Positions 1 through 8,549 of a stretch of DNA of 64,000 bases are shown here, one piece after another. The position numbers and the translations under genes are program-made. The number at the start of each line of letters is the position of its first letter. The first letter of the stretch is position 1. The DNA is taken from NCBI GenBank assembly GCA_002238855.1, contig MPND01000004.1:53623-117622 (forward strand). Reading direction: 5' to 3'. This stretch comes from SAR202 cluster bacterium bin90. Its GTDB lineage: Bacteria > Chloroflexota > Dehalococcoidia > Lucifugimonadales > JADFKI01. The notes under the pieces were generated by a model. That model worked only from the letters and a program-made list of their open reading frames with translations. It was not told the origin of the DNA and searched no databases.

Positions 1-2
1 GC

Positions 3-248
3 CGAGGCGGTGTGCGGCTGGAGCTCAAGCCGCGAGAGTTCGACCTGCTTGCGCTGCTCGCCAAGAACCGCGGGCGCGCCTTTACCCGCGACCAGATCCT
101 CGAACGTCTCTGGGGGCACGACTATTACGGCGACAGCCGCACCGTGGATGTGCATGTCCGCTGGCTGCGCGAAAAGATCGAGCCTGAACCAAGCAAGCCC
201 GTCAGAATCGTTACGATTCGTGGCGTAGGCTACCGCTTCGACGGATGA
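3..248 (+). CDS. Response regulator, C-terminal DNA-binding part (5' truncated)
   Basis: This is the C-terminal winged-helix (OmpR/PhoB-type) effector domain of a response regulator; the receiver domain lies outside the window. The reading frame is open from base 3. Visible family marks are the [11 protein letters not shown] segment, the [10 protein letters not shown] helix, the [15 protein letters not shown] recognition helix and the closing TIRGVGYRF wing. The histidine kinase gene follows 51 bases later, and a Pho box plus the pst operon follow that, so a PhoP/PhoB role is likely. That role rests on neighbours; the domain alone does not prove it. Confidence 0.9.
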   Translation, partial: RGGVRLELKPREFDLLALLAKNRGRAFTRDQILERLWGHDYYGDSRTVDVHVRWLREKIEPEPSKPVRIVTIRGVGYRFDG

Positions 249-299
249 TGATGGACCTGGCTCCCGCCCCGGCCCTCTCCCGGCAGTAGAGGGACTGAT

Positions 300-2069
300 G
301 TGATGATGAGGTTGCCCCGCTCGCTCCACTGGCGCATCGCTCTGGCATATACCGCGCTGATTTTCGCGAGCCTGGGCCTTGTCAGCCTGTATCTCGTGGG
401 CTTCGTGCGCGATACCTACGTCACCAACCTGCAGAACAGCCTGGACAGGCAGGCGCGCCTCGTGAGTGAGCAGGTGGCGATTGCGTTTGCCGATGCCGAA
501 CAGGGCGAGACGGATAAGCAGACGCTCATATCGACATTCAGTCAGATCGCCAGTGCGCGAGTCACGCTCATCGGTGTCGATGGTGGCGTCATCGCTGACA
601 GCGTCCAGTCGCCTTCTCAGCTACCCTCGCAACTTGGGCGCAGCGAAGTACGCGCCGTGCTCTCGCAATCCAGCGCGGGCAGCGTGGGCGTGGGCTCACC
701 CCTTGACGGTAACTTCTCCGAAGAAGTCTTGTACGCCGTCGTGCCAATTTTGACCTCAGAAGGCGTTGTCGGCGCGGCGCGCATCGCCGTGCCTTCGTCG
801 CGGGTGCAGCCGGACATCTACCGGATTATTGTAAGCATTGCGGTAGCCGCCATCGTGGTGGGTCTGCTGTCCGTCGCCGTCGGATACTTCCTGTTTCGCC
901 ATACCTCGCGCTCCGTTCGCGCGGTCGCTGAGGGTGCGAACCGGTTCGCGCAGGGTGACCTGGAGCATCGTGTGGGATCTTCATCTACGGACGAGACACA
1001 GGAACTCGCGGTGGCGTTCAACAGCATGGCCGAAACCATACGCGGCATGCTGAGCGACATGTCGGCTGAAAGCAGCAAGTTGACGGCGATGCTGGACACA
1101 ATGGAGGACGGCGTAGTCGTGATAGAGGCTGACGGGCGGATAACGCTGATGAACAGCGCGGCCGAATGGCTTCTTGACATCAGTGCGAGAGACGCGGTCG
1201 GCGCGCGACTGGTGGAGGCGCTGCGTGACTACGAGATTCAGCAGGTCGCAGCGCTGTCCCTGAGTTCCGGGGTATTGCGCCAGGCTGAAGTAGAGCTCTT
1301 GCCTCAACGTCGCTTCCTGAACGCCATAGCCACACCGCTCGGCGGCGGCACGAACAGCATCCTGCTGACGCTGCACGACCTGACGGCCGATCGGCAGGTG
1401 GAAACCACCCTGCGCGAGTTCGTTACCAATGTGTCTCATGAACTTCGCAGCCCCCTGGCATCAGTGAAAGTTATGGTGGAGACGCTGGAGGAGGGCGCGC
1501 TTGACGACGACAGGACCGCTCGCAACTTTCTGCAGCGTATGAATCGCGAAGTTGATCGCATGAACGCGATGGTCGAGGACCTGCTTGAGTTGTCGCGCCT
1601 AGAGAGCGGGCAGCAGTTGCCGAGTCTGACGCCGCTGGACCTGTCCGAGCTGGTTTCCGAGGTGACTTCAGATTACGGCAACAGCGTAGAAGGAGTGGAG
1701 TTTCGCACATGTCTGCCATCGTTCCCGGCGATCGCTCTCGGTGACCGTGGCAAGCTGCGGCAGGTGCTGGTGAATCTGCTGGACAACGCCGTGAAGAACA
1801 CAGAGGCGGGCGATGTTGATGTGTCCGTCGTAGGCGGAGAGGGTATTCACAGGGTCTTTGTGCGGGATACCGGAGCGGGAATTCCGCGGGAGCACCTGCC
1901 CCATGTATTCGAGCGTTTCTACAAGGTTGACCGCGCGCGGCGGGACGGGGGCAGCGGGCTTGGGCTTGCGATAGTGCAGCAGATAGTGCAAGCACACGGC
2001 GGCGAGGTCAGCGTGGAGAGCGAAGAGGGCAGGGGCAGTACATTCAGCTTCACGGTGCTGCGACACTGA
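300..2069 (+). CDS. phoR: Membrane sensor histidine kinase, PhoR-like
   Basis: Sensor kinase of 589 residues. TM1 is about residues 11-34, an extracytoplasmic sensor loop runs to about 172, TM2 is about 175-199, then HAMP (200-253), a PAS-like domain (258-370), the H-box FVTNVSHELRSP with phospho-acceptor His380, and the ATPase domain with N-box (LVNLLDNAVKNT, near 490), G1 (DTGAGIP, near 525) and G2 (GSGLGLAIV, near 552). The TM-sensor-HAMP-PAS-HisKA-HATPase order is that of PhoR. The start is GTG 300 with AGAGGG six bases upstream; ATG 303 or 306 are alternatives. It pairs with the upstream regulator and sits next to pst genes, so phosphate sensing is inferred. Confidence 0.88.
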   Translation: MMMRLPRSLHWRIALAYTALIFASLGLVSLYLVGFVRDTYVTNLQNSLDRQARLVSEQVAIAFADAEQGETDKQTLISTFSQIASARVTLIGVDGGVIADSVQSPSQLPSQLGRSEVRAVLSQSSAGSVGVGSPLDGNFSEEVLYAVVPILTSEGVVGAARIAVPSSRVQPDIYRIIVSIAVAAIVVGLLSVAVGYFLFRHTSRSVRAVAEGANRFAQGDLEHRVGSSSTDETQELAVAFNSMAETIRGMLSDMSAESSKLTAMLDTMEDGVVVIEADGRITLMNSAAEWLLDISARDAVGARLVEALRDYEIQQVAALSLSSGVLRQAEVELLPQRRFLNAIATPLGGGTNSILLTLHDLTADRQVETTLREFVTNVSHELRSPLASVKVMVETLEEGALDDDRTARNFLQRMNREVDRMNAMVEDLLELSRLESGQQLPSLTPLDLSELVSEVTSDYGNSVEGVEFRTCLPSFPAIALGDRGKLRQVLVNLLDNAVKNTEAGDVDVSVVGGEGIHRVFVRDTGAGIPREHLPHVFERFYKVDRARRDGGSGLGLAIVQQIVQAHGGEVSVESEEGRGSTFSFTVLRH

Positions 2070-2079
2070 TGCCCCTTCA

Positions 2080-2118
2080 TTAACGGACTGTTAACAATCC
2101 GTTCACGGCGACTTAATC
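2080..2118 (+). promoter_or_regulatory. Pho box: four 6-bp direct repeats at 11-bp spacing
   Basis: Four hexamers, TTAACG (2080), TTAACA (2091), TTCACG (2102) and TTAATC (2113), are each separated by exactly five bases. This is the arrangement of a Bacillus-type PhoP box. The last repeat ends about nine bases before a -10-like TAGCGT (2128-2133). That fits an activated promoter in which bound PhoP replaces the -35 element. pstC begins at 2143 with no Shine-Dalgarno, so the mRNA may be leaderless or nearly so. Confidence 0.75.
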
Positions 2119-2142
2119 ATGGGCAAGTAGCGTAGTACGGGT

Positions 2143-3105
2143 ATGGAAAGCACGATACCGCAGCCCCAAGAACGTCTGGAAGCTACCTCCCCGTCACGCT
2201 ATACGGTGCCGCGCATGCGGCGGCGAGGAGGCGTATCCTTAGAGGGCAGGATAGTTCGCTGGCTGTTCTTTGGCTGCGCGCTCATATCCATCCTCACGAC
2301 CTTGGGCATCATCTTCACGCTGGTATCGCAGGCGTTCGGCTTCTTCTTCGAAGTCTCGCCTTGGGAGTTCCTCACCGGCACACGCTGGACCCCGATTCTC
2401 AAGCCGCGAGCCTACGGAGTTCTGCCACTGGTCGGCGGTACCTTGCTCATAGCTGCAATCGCGGCAATGGTCGCGCTCCCAATCGGACTTGCGGCAGCTA
2501 TCTTCCTGTCCGAATACGCGCCCAACAAGGTGCGCCGCGTCGTCAAGCCCGTCCTTGAGATACTGGCGGGCATTCCGACAGTCGTTTACGGCTACTTCGC
2601 CCTCACATTCGTTACGCCGCTGCTGAAGGTCCTTTTCCCTGAGATGCTGGTCTTCAATGCGCTCAGCGCAGGAATCGTGATGGGAGTGATGATAATTCCA
2701 ATGGTCTCGTCGCTGAGCGAGGACGCCATGAACTCGGTGCCCAACTCGCTGCGAAACGCCGCATACGCGCTTGGCGCTACTCGCGTGGAAACAAGCCTGC
2801 GTGTGGTGGTGCCCGCCGCGCTCTCAGGCATCGTGGCGTCCTTTATCATCGCGATTTCGCGCGCCATCGGCGAGACGATGCTCGTGACTATCGCTGCGGG
2901 AGCGACGCCGAATCTCACGATTAACCCGCTCGAAAGCATCCAGACGATGACCGCGTTCATCGTGCAGCTCAGCCTCGGTGAAACTCCGCACGGCTCGCTT
3001 GAATACAACACCATCTTCGCTGTCGGTCTGCTTCTGTTCTTGATTACGCTGGCTATGAATCTGCTCGGCTACTTCGTCGTCAGGCGCTGGCGGGAGAAAT
3101 ACTAA
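2143..3105 (+). CDS. pstC: Phosphate ABC transporter permease PstC
   Basis: Inner-membrane permease of the high-affinity phosphate importer, 320 residues, with about six TM segments. A basic N-terminal tail of roughly 35 residues precedes TM1 (about 39-63). The EAA loop that contacts PstB is visible as [26 protein letters not shown], followed by SRAIGETM, both typical of PstC. It is the first gene behind the Pho box. The stop overlaps the pstA start by one base (TAATG), which suggests translational coupling. No pstS gene for the binding protein is found in the window. Confidence 0.93.
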   Translation: MESTIPQPQERLEATSPSRYTVPRMRRRGGVSLEGRIVRWLFFGCALISILTTLGIIFTLVSQAFGFFFEVSPWEFLTGTRWTPILKPRAYGVLPLVGGTLLIAAIAAMVALPIGLAAAIFLSEYAPNKVRRVVKPVLEILAGIPTVVYGYFALTFVTPLLKVLFPEMLVFNALSAGIVMGVMIIPMVSSLSEDAMNSVPNSLRNAAYALGATRVETSLRVVVPAALSGIVASFIIAISRAIGETMLVTIAAGATPNLTINPLESIQTMTAFIVQLSLGETPHGSLEYNTIFAVGLLLFLITLAMNLLGYFVVRRWREKY

Positions 3106-3992
3106 TGCAGCAAACCACAGCCATGTTCAGGCCGCGACTGTCTATGCGAAAGAAGATGGGCAGCGTCATATATGTCCTGTTCCTGCTCGCCACGATGGTC
3201 GGCATTGTGGGTCTGTTGGTGCTTCTCGCACAGGTCATCGCTGAGGGAGCGCCCTGGCTCAACTGGAACTTCCTCAACTCATACCCGTCCCGCCATCCTG
3301 AAGAAGCCGGACTCAAATCCGCCCTTTGGGGCAGCGTATGGCTGATGGGCCTGACGGGGATGTTCGCCATTCCCATAGGCGTGGGCGCAGCTATCTACCT
3401 TGAAGAGTACGCTGTGCCGAGCCGCCTGACGGCATTCATCGAGATCAACCTCTCCAACCTTGCGGGTGTCCCTTCTATCGTCTATGGACTGCTCGGGCTG
3501 TCACTCTTCGTGCAATGGATGTTGCAGGGCGAGCGTGTGCTGCTGGCAGGCGCGATGACGATGGCGCTCCTCGTGATGCCCATCGTGATATTAGCCTCGC
3601 GCGAAGCAATTCGCGCTGTCCCCGACACATACAGGCAAGCAGGCTACGCGCTCGGCGCGGAGAAGTGGCAGGTCGTAAAGGGCATCGTGCTTCCGCAGGC
3701 GTTGCCGGGCATCCTGACGGGCACGATACTTGCAATGTCCCGCGCGCTCGGCGAAGCGGCGCCGGTAATCGCGATCAGCGCGCTTGTCTATCTGACATTC
3801 GTGCCTGTGCATCCGCTTGAACAGTTCACCGTGCTGCCAATACAGATATTCAATTGGACTTCTCGCCCGCAGGATGAGTTTCGCGGCATAGCGGCGGCGG
3901 CCATCGTGGTGCTGCTCGTGGTGCTGCTCACGATGAACGCGGTGGCAATCATATTGAGAGACCGTCATCAGGTGAGATCGGATGGTTCATAA
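3105..3992 (+). CDS. pstA: Phosphate ABC transporter permease PstA
   Basis: Second permease subunit, 295 residues, about six TM segments. Family marks are the periplasmic-entry [19 protein letters not shown] segment, [24 protein letters not shown], the EAA loop [22 protein letters not shown] and SRALGEAAP. The Gly-rich loop and the Ala-Pro after the EAA motif separate it from PstC. Its 3' end overlaps pstB by 11 bases. It forms the translocation pore with PstC. Confidence 0.93.
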   Translation: MQQTTAMFRPRLSMRKKMGSVIYVLFLLATMVGIVGLLVLLAQVIAEGAPWLNWNFLNSYPSRHPEEAGLKSALWGSVWLMGLTGMFAIPIGVGAAIYLEEYAVPSRLTAFIEINLSNLAGVPSIVYGLLGLSLFVQWMLQGERVLLAGAMTMALLVMPIVILASREAIRAVPDTYRQAGYALGAEKWQVVKGIVLPQALPGILTGTILAMSRALGEAAPVIAISALVYLTFVPVHPLEQFTVLPIQIFNWTSRPQDEFRGIAAAAIVVLLVVLLTMNAVAIILRDRHQVRSDGS

Positions 3993-4800
3993 CGTGAACG
4001 ACAGCAACGCCGCCAACACCAACGACAATGCCAACGGCGACATCGTTCTACACTCAAACGATGTGAGCGTCAAGTACGGCGATTTCATGGCGTTACGCGA
4101 CATCAACCTGGAGATCAAGCGCCGCGAGGTAACCGCGCTCATCGGCCCGTCAGGCTGCGGCAAAAGCACACTGCTGCGCTGCTTCAATCGGATGAACGAC
4201 CTCGTGCCGGGTGCCAAGATCGGCGGACAGGTCATGTTCGAGGGCTACGACCTCTATGGGGACGATGTTGACCCCACGGAGATACGCTCTCGCATCGGCA
4301 TGGTGTTCCAGAGGCCGAATCCCTTCCCCAAGTCAATATACGACAATGTCGCCTTTGGCCTGAAGATCAACGGCTACATGGGGAACTACGACGAGGCTGT
4401 CGAGAAGTCGCTCAGGCAGGCGGCGCTCTGGGATGAGGTCAAGGACCGCCTGAATACCAGCGCTCTGGACCTCTCCGGCGGTCAGCAGCAACGCCTCTGC
4501 ATAGCCCGCGCCATCGCAGTAGAGCCTGAGGTCGTCCTGATGGACGAGCCTGCATCCGCGCTCGACCCTATCGCCACGCTTGCCATCGAGGAACTCATCC
4601 GCGAACTCAAGGTCAACTACACTATCATCATTGTAACGCACAACATGCAGCAGGCTGCGCGCGTCTCGGACGATACCGCGTTCCTGATGGTTGACGAAAG
4701 CAGATGCGGCTACCTTGTAGAGTTCGCCCCCACACAGCAGATATTCACCAATCCCACAGACGAGCGGACAGAAGCATACATTACTGGACGGTTCAGCTAG
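3982..4800 (+). CDS. pstB: Phosphate ABC transporter ATPase PstB
   Basis: Cytoplasmic ATPase of the phosphate importer, 272 residues. It carries Walker A (GPSGCGKST), the Q-loop ([18 protein letters not shown], diagnostic for PstB), the signature [14 protein letters not shown], Walker B ([13 protein letters not shown]) and the switch His in [11 protein letters not shown]. The N-terminus has an Asn-rich tail (about residues 4-18) before the conserved core, so the true start could be downstream. The ATG at 3982 lies inside pstA, as expected for coupled genes. Confidence 0.95.
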   Translation: MVHNVNDSNAANTNDNANGDIVLHSNDVSVKYGDFMALRDINLEIKRREVTALIGPSGCGKSTLLRCFNRMNDLVPGAKIGGQVMFEGYDLYGDDVDPTEIRSRIGMVFQRPNPFPKSIYDNVAFGLKINGYMGNYDEAVEKSLRQAALWDEVKDRLNTSALDLSGGQQQRLCIARAIAVEPEVVLMDEPASALDPIATLAIEELIRELKVNYTIIIVTHNMQQAARVSDDTAFLMVDESRCGYLVEFAPTQQIFTNPTDERTEAYITGRFS

Positions 4801-4845
4801 GAGCTGCCCTAGGGGAAACGACCTTTCCTCACGAGGATCGACATC

Positions 4846-5514
4846 TTGCTAAGGTCAGAATATCATCGCGACTTACAGTTGGTTCAGGACGAACTGCTGA
4901 TGATGGCGAGTATGGTGGAAAAGGCGATTGGACGTTCCGTGGACGCGCTGAAAAATCGCGATCTGTTGATGGCGGAAGAGGTCATCCGTGAAGACGACAT
5001 CATCGACGACAAGCAGGATGAAATAGAAGAGAAGTGCATTGACCTGATAGCCACACAGCAGCCTATGGCCGGCGACCTGCGGGTTCTCGTCACGGTCATA
5101 CACCTGGCCAGCGAACTTGAGCGCATGGGCGACTACGCAGAGGGCATCGCCAAGATTTGCCGGATGATGGGCGACGAGCCGCCGTTGAAGCCCCTGATTG
5201 ACATACCGCGCATGGCTGAGATGGCGTCCGACATGCTGCGTCGCAGCCTCGATGCCTTTGTCAAGCACGATGTGGATTCTTCGATCGAAGTGCGCAGAGA
5301 CGACGACGAGATAGACGCCATGTATGAACAGGTCTATCGCGAACTGCTGACATTCATGCTGGGCGACCCCACCGTCATTCGCCGCGCCACATACCTGCTA
5401 TGGGCGGCGCACAACCTTGAGCGCATCGCAGACCGCACCACGAACATCGCTGAGAATGTCATATACATGGTCACGGGCGAGCGCTACGGAGAGGTAACGA
5501 CTCCGGCCGGCTAA
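4846..5514 (+). CDS. phoU: Phosphate signalling protein PhoU
   Basis: PhoU-family protein of 222 residues built from two three-helix repeats. The metal-binding acidic motifs appear as EVIREDDIIDDKQDEIEEKC and EVRRDDDEIDAMYEQVYRE, each followed by the LERMGDYA or LERIADRTTNIAENV helix. Known PhoU proteins connect PstB with the PhoR kinase and restrain the Pho response when phosphate is sufficient. The start is TTG 4846 with GAGGAT about eight bases upstream. It is the last gene of the pst operon and is followed by a hairpin terminator. Confidence 0.92.
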   Translation: MLRSEYHRDLQLVQDELLMMASMVEKAIGRSVDALKNRDLLMAEEVIREDDIIDDKQDEIEEKCIDLIATQQPMAGDLRVLVTVIHLASELERMGDYAEGIAKICRMMGDEPPLKPLIDIPRMAEMASDMLRRSLDAFVKHDVDSSIEVRRDDDEIDAMYEQVYRELLTFMLGDPTVIRRATYLLWAAHNLERIADRTTNIAENVIYMVTGERYGEVTTPAG

Positions 5515-5536
5515 AAGCTGAATCGCATACTCTGGC

Positions 5537-5586
5537 AAGGGACGGCAGATGTAATTCACCCCTCGTTACATCCTGGGCCGTCCCTT
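5537..5586. terminator. Bidirectional hairpin between phoU and nucleoside hydrolase
   Basis: AAGGGACGGC (5537-5546) pairs perfectly with GCCGTCCCTT (5577-5586), and ATGTAA (5549-5554) pairs with TTACAT (5566-5571). The hairpin sits between two convergent genes that end at 5514 and 5589. It lacks a long T tract, so it may act as a two-way terminator or as an mRNA 3' stabiliser. Confidence 0.7.
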
Positions 5587-5588
5587 CT

Positions 5589-6512
5589 TCATGTATTTCT
5601 GTGCAGCTTCTCGAAGAAGTCGCTGAAGATGGCGCTGCGGTCAAGCCAGTCAACGATTCGCATCGGATGGCGGGTGGCTTGCTTTATGTATCGAAGATCG
5701 TCGCTTAAGATAGATGCCGCTTCGATATGCGTCTTCAGCCAGTCCGAGTTGATGAGCCAGGCGACCGGCGCAATGTCCCAGATGGGTTTGCCCCGCCCAG
5801 GGTAGTCCTCCACAAACTCCTCGTAAATCTGGAATAGGTGGTCGCCGATTCTACCGCGCCCATTGACATGCTGCGCCATCTCCCAGCGTGTTGTGCTTAG
5901 CAGTTCCGACACGCCAAATCCGGTAACATGCACCATCGCAACTCCGCTGTCGAAGACCGTCTGCGCCGCCTTCAGGTCCTGTATGAAGTTGAAGTCCCTG
6001 AAGTCGGACACATGATACGGCCAGCCGCCCAGCGAAACCACGCAGATGCGCTCTCGGATGCGTGGCTCCATCAGAATGGCAGACGCCACATTCGTCAGCG
6101 CCCCTAGCGCCAGCACATACAGCGTCTCATCGCGTTCCTGCATTGCCCTGCTCACGATGTTGTCCGCGGCGTCGCTCGGCACCGGTTCGCCGCCGGTGGC
6201 GGTCATCGTCTGCCGCGAGCCGTACAGCACCGGCCCATCGTAGCTGATGGGTGACAATTCCAGCACGCGCTGAATCTCGTCATAGCTAAGCTCCATGCCG
6301 TGCTCGAAGCTGTTCGTGTTCCGTACGGCAGCGTGAAAGCCGGCCGCCTGGATCGTCTCGATGTGCAGCTCCGGCGACATCAGCGCATGGATAATGGCGA
6401 ACTGGTCGTCGATCTCGTTCCAGGTGTCGGTGTCGATAATTACGCTGCATCTGCCGCTGGGCGGTTCAAGCAGTCTAACGGTTGTGGAGTGTTCGATAGG
6501 TGATAGTGTCAT
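5589..6512 (-). CDS. Inosine/uridine-preferring nucleoside hydrolase family protein
   Basis: Family member that cleaves the N-glycosidic bond of ribonucleosides or related compounds. The N-terminal Ca-binding and active-site motif is present as VIIDTDTWNEIDDQFAI, where the family has DTDxGxDDxxA. LYVLALGALTNVASAI and the late WDIAPVAWLI segment are also family features. The substitution of Trp-Asn-Glu for the usual Gly-xxx makes the exact substrate uncertain. The start is taken as ATG 6512 (about 307 residues) because the family motif begins about 25 residues later and a TATACT box lies just upstream. Confidence 0.82.
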   Translation of the reverse strand: MTLSPIEHSTTVRLLEPPSGRCSVIIDTDTWNEIDDQFAIIHALMSPELHIETIQAAGFHAAVRNTNSFEHGMELSYDEIQRVLELSPISYDGPVLYGSRQTMTATGGEPVPSDAADNIVSRAMQERDETLYVLALGALTNVASAILMEPRIRERICVVSLGGWPYHVSDFRDFNFIQDLKAAQTVFDSGVAMVHVTGFGVSELLSTTRWEMAQHVNGRGRIGDHLFQIYEEFVEDYPGRGKPIWDIAPVAWLINSDWLKTHIEAASILSDDLRYIKQATRHPMRIVDWLDRSAIFSDFFEKLHRNT

Positions 6513-6522
6513 AATGCCGCCC

Positions 6523-6528
6523 AGTATA
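6523..6528 (-). promoter_or_regulatory. -10 box immediately upstream of nucleoside hydrolase
   Basis: On the minus strand TATACT (6528 to 6523) is followed by ten bases and then the ATG at 6512. Transcription would start about four bases before the start codon, giving a near-leaderless mRNA. No clear -35 hexamer is seen. Confidence 0.45.
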
Positions 6529-6662
6529 ACACAGCGGATCGGCGGGCCCGGACGAGTAACGGCGTTGAGATAATGGTAGGCGCACGCGAACAATGTGCGT
6601 CGAGAATCTATGCTACGATGGAACATTACTTTCTTTTTTCATCGACGATTGGAGAGACGGAA

Positions 6663-7844
6663 ATGCCACCACACAGACTGAGCCCAAACGTGCTTTCATG
6701 GGTGCCGGAGAAGCAGGTCGAAGAATCGGCGCTGCAGCAGATTCACAACCTGTCAGGCATGCCGTTCATCTTCAGGCATGTCGCTGTCATGCCCGACTGC
6801 CATTTCGGCATGGGCGCGACGGTGGGCTCCTGCATCCCCACGCTGGGAGCGATCATCCCCGCTGCTGTGGGTGTGGACATCGGCTGCGGCATGATCGCCG
6901 CGAAGACCAGCATGAGCCGCACCGACCTGCCCGAAGACCTGTCTGACATCCGCAAGGCTATCGAGCACCAGATACCCCTCAGTGCAGGCCGCTACAACGC
7001 CAGCGTGAAGAAGACCGCGAAGCCTCGCGTTGAGCGCCTCGAAGCCAGAGCAGAAGAGTTGGGTCGTCTGGAGTTCTACGACAAGACGAGCCGAAACTGG
7101 CGTAAGCAGCTCGGCTCGCTCGGCTCCGGCAACCACTTCATCGAGATTGTGCTCGACGAAGAGGACGGCGTCTGGGCGTTCCTGCACTCCGGCTCGCGCG
7201 GTGTCGGCAACCGCCTCGCCACACACCACATCAAGGTCGCCAAGTCGCTGATGAAGCGCGACGGCGTCGAACTGTCTGATGCCGACCTCGCATACCTGAG
7301 TGAAGGCACGCCCGAATTCGACGAGTACATCACCGACCTTGATTGGGCGCAGGAGTTCGCGCTGCTGAATCGCGAGGAGATGATGGAGCGCATCTTGCGG
7401 CTGATGCAGTACCGCTGCGGCGATTTCGAGGTCGTCGAGCGCATCCAGTGCCACCACAACTTCACGCAGCGCGAGAACCACTACGGCGAGGACATCCTGG
7501 TGTCACGCAAGGGTGCGATCGAGGCGCGCGAAGGGCAGCTCGGCCTGATTCCCGGCTCTATGGGAACTCGCAGCTATGTAGTGCGCGGCAGGGGCAACAC
7601 CGAGTCCTTCAACACCGCGCCTCATGGGGCAGGCCGCAGGATGAGCCGCCGCAAGGCGCGTGACTCGTTCACCATGGACGACTTCGACCGCCTGATGACG
7701 GGCATCGAGGTCAACCGCTCCGAAGCCTTCCTCGACGAGCTTCCGGGCGCATACAAGGACATTGACCTCGTGATGGAGCAGTCCAACGACCTAGTCGAAG
7801 TTATCCACACCTTCCGCCAGATAGTCAATGTGAAGGGGGCGTAG
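6663..7844 (+). CDS. rtcB: RNA-splicing ligase RtcB
   Basis: GTP- and Mn-dependent RNA ligase of 393 residues that joins 2',3'-cyclic phosphate or 3'-phosphate ends to 5'-OH ends in tRNA splicing or RNA repair. Visible motifs are the metal-binding VGVDIGCGM, GSLGSGNHFIEI, HSGSRGVGN, the His-rich QCHHNF, RKGAIEAREGQLGLIPGSMG and the guanylylation-site APHGAGRRMSRRKA. The ATG at 6663 is preceded by GGAGAG, and the frame also extends upstream without family similarity. No archease or RtcA gene is adjacent. It is transcribed divergently from the nucleoside hydrolase. Confidence 0.95.
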   Translation: MPPHRLSPNVLSWVPEKQVEESALQQIHNLSGMPFIFRHVAVMPDCHFGMGATVGSCIPTLGAIIPAAVGVDIGCGMIAAKTSMSRTDLPEDLSDIRKAIEHQIPLSAGRYNASVKKTAKPRVERLEARAEELGRLEFYDKTSRNWRKQLGSLGSGNHFIEIVLDEEDGVWAFLHSGSRGVGNRLATHHIKVAKSLMKRDGVELSDADLAYLSEGTPEFDEYITDLDWAQEFALLNREEMMERILRLMQYRCGDFEVVERIQCHHNFTQRENHYGEDILVSRKGAIEAREGQLGLIPGSMGTRSYVVRGRGNTESFNTAPHGAGRRMSRRKARDSFTMDDFDRLMTGIEVNRSEAFLDELPGAYKDIDLVMEQSNDLVEVIHTFRQIVNVKGA

Positions 7845-7855
7845 GCATCCAGAAG

Positions 7856-7896
7856 TCCCTTCCCTCTCGATGGGGGAAGGTTAGGATGGGGGTGAA
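7856..7896. repeat. REP-like dispersed repeat, copy 1
   Basis: A 41-base unit beginning TCCCTTCCC and ending GGTTAGGATGGGGGTGAA. Its inner part forms a hairpin between CCTTCCC and GGGGAAGG. An almost identical unit lies at 32504-32544. Both are intergenic and just after stop codons, as expected of a genome-wide REP or short MITE family. Confidence 0.7.
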
Positions 7897-7962
7897 TCCG
7901 CATTCAGAGCAACGTTGAATGTGACACCATCACACATTAGCAATACAGTTGTCCCTTAACTC

Positions 7963-7991
7963 TTGACATAGCCGAACATACAATCTATATT
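7963..7991 (+). promoter_or_regulatory. Consensus sigma-70-type promoter
   Basis: TTGACA (7963-7968), a 17-base spacer and TATATT (7986-7991). This is the best promoter match in the window. The expected start near 7998 falls directly at the base of the following terminator hairpin. Confidence 0.75.
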
Positions 7992-8000
7992 GTTTCAGCA

Positions 8001-8039
8001 AGGGACAGACCCAAATCAGACGGGTCTGTCCCTTTTTTT
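8001..8039 (+). terminator. Intrinsic terminator directly after promoter
   Basis: AGGGACAGACCC (8001-8012) pairs perfectly with GGGTCTGTCCCT (8022-8033), with a nine-base loop and seven T's. Transcripts from the promoter at 7963 would be about 40 bases long, consisting of hairpin and U-tail only, unless polymerase reads through into the tail-like genes at 8101. Confidence 0.85.
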
Positions 8040-8100
8040 GTTTGGCTGAATTTCTGGGACGAGCATGCGGATTCGTTCGGCGGATGTGGGGAGGTTTGGG

Positions 8101-8520
8101 ATGGCATTCATAGATGGGAAAGGTTCACGCTTTCGCATCGCCGACATTGGCGGCACTATGCGCGACCTGTCGGCATACATCACCGAGGTGCGCGGTTTGC
8201 CGGGCGAGCGTGCGCTCAACGATGTAACCGCGCTCGGCGATTCCGGCGCGCGCTTCAAGCCTGGCGCGGAGTCAACAGCATTTGCCATAAACGGACTGTT
8301 CGATGACGCGGCGGTCTTGGGCGCGGACGCCATTCTAGGCGCGCTGCGGTACCACGATTCGCCTACGGAGTTCGAGTACGCGCCGTCGGGCTTGGCGGTA
8401 GGCAAGGTGCGCTATGCAGGAAAATGCTGGGTAAAGTCCTACGAGATGCTCAGTCGCGCGGGAGAGCCGGTATCCTGGCGCGCGACGCTGCAAGTCGAAG
8501 GCGCAGTCAACAGAGTGTGA
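8101..8520 (+). CDS. Phage tail-tube-like protein
   Basis: Protein of 139 residues resembling phage major/minor tail proteins. The segment DLSAYITEVRGLPG, then NDVTALGDSGARFKPGAESTAFAINGLFDD, follows the usual pattern of a DxSxYxxxV strand, a DVTxxGD...xPG turn and an xxxxGxxDD strand. A later EFEYAPSGLAVGKVRYAG strand and VSWRATLQVEG end fit a beta-rich tube subunit. The ATG at 8101 has GGGGAGG about seven bases upstream. The assignment rests on motif pattern only, and neighbours support a tail module. Confidence 0.5.
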   Translation: MAFIDGKGSRFRIADIGGTMRDLSAYITEVRGLPGERALNDVTALGDSGARFKPGAESTAFAINGLFDDAAVLGADAILGALRYHDSPTEFEYAPSGLAVGKVRYAGKCWVKSYEMLSRAGEPVSWRATLQVEGAVNRV

Positions 8521-8549
8521 GGGATGCGGATGATGGGAGGTTGCGAGTT

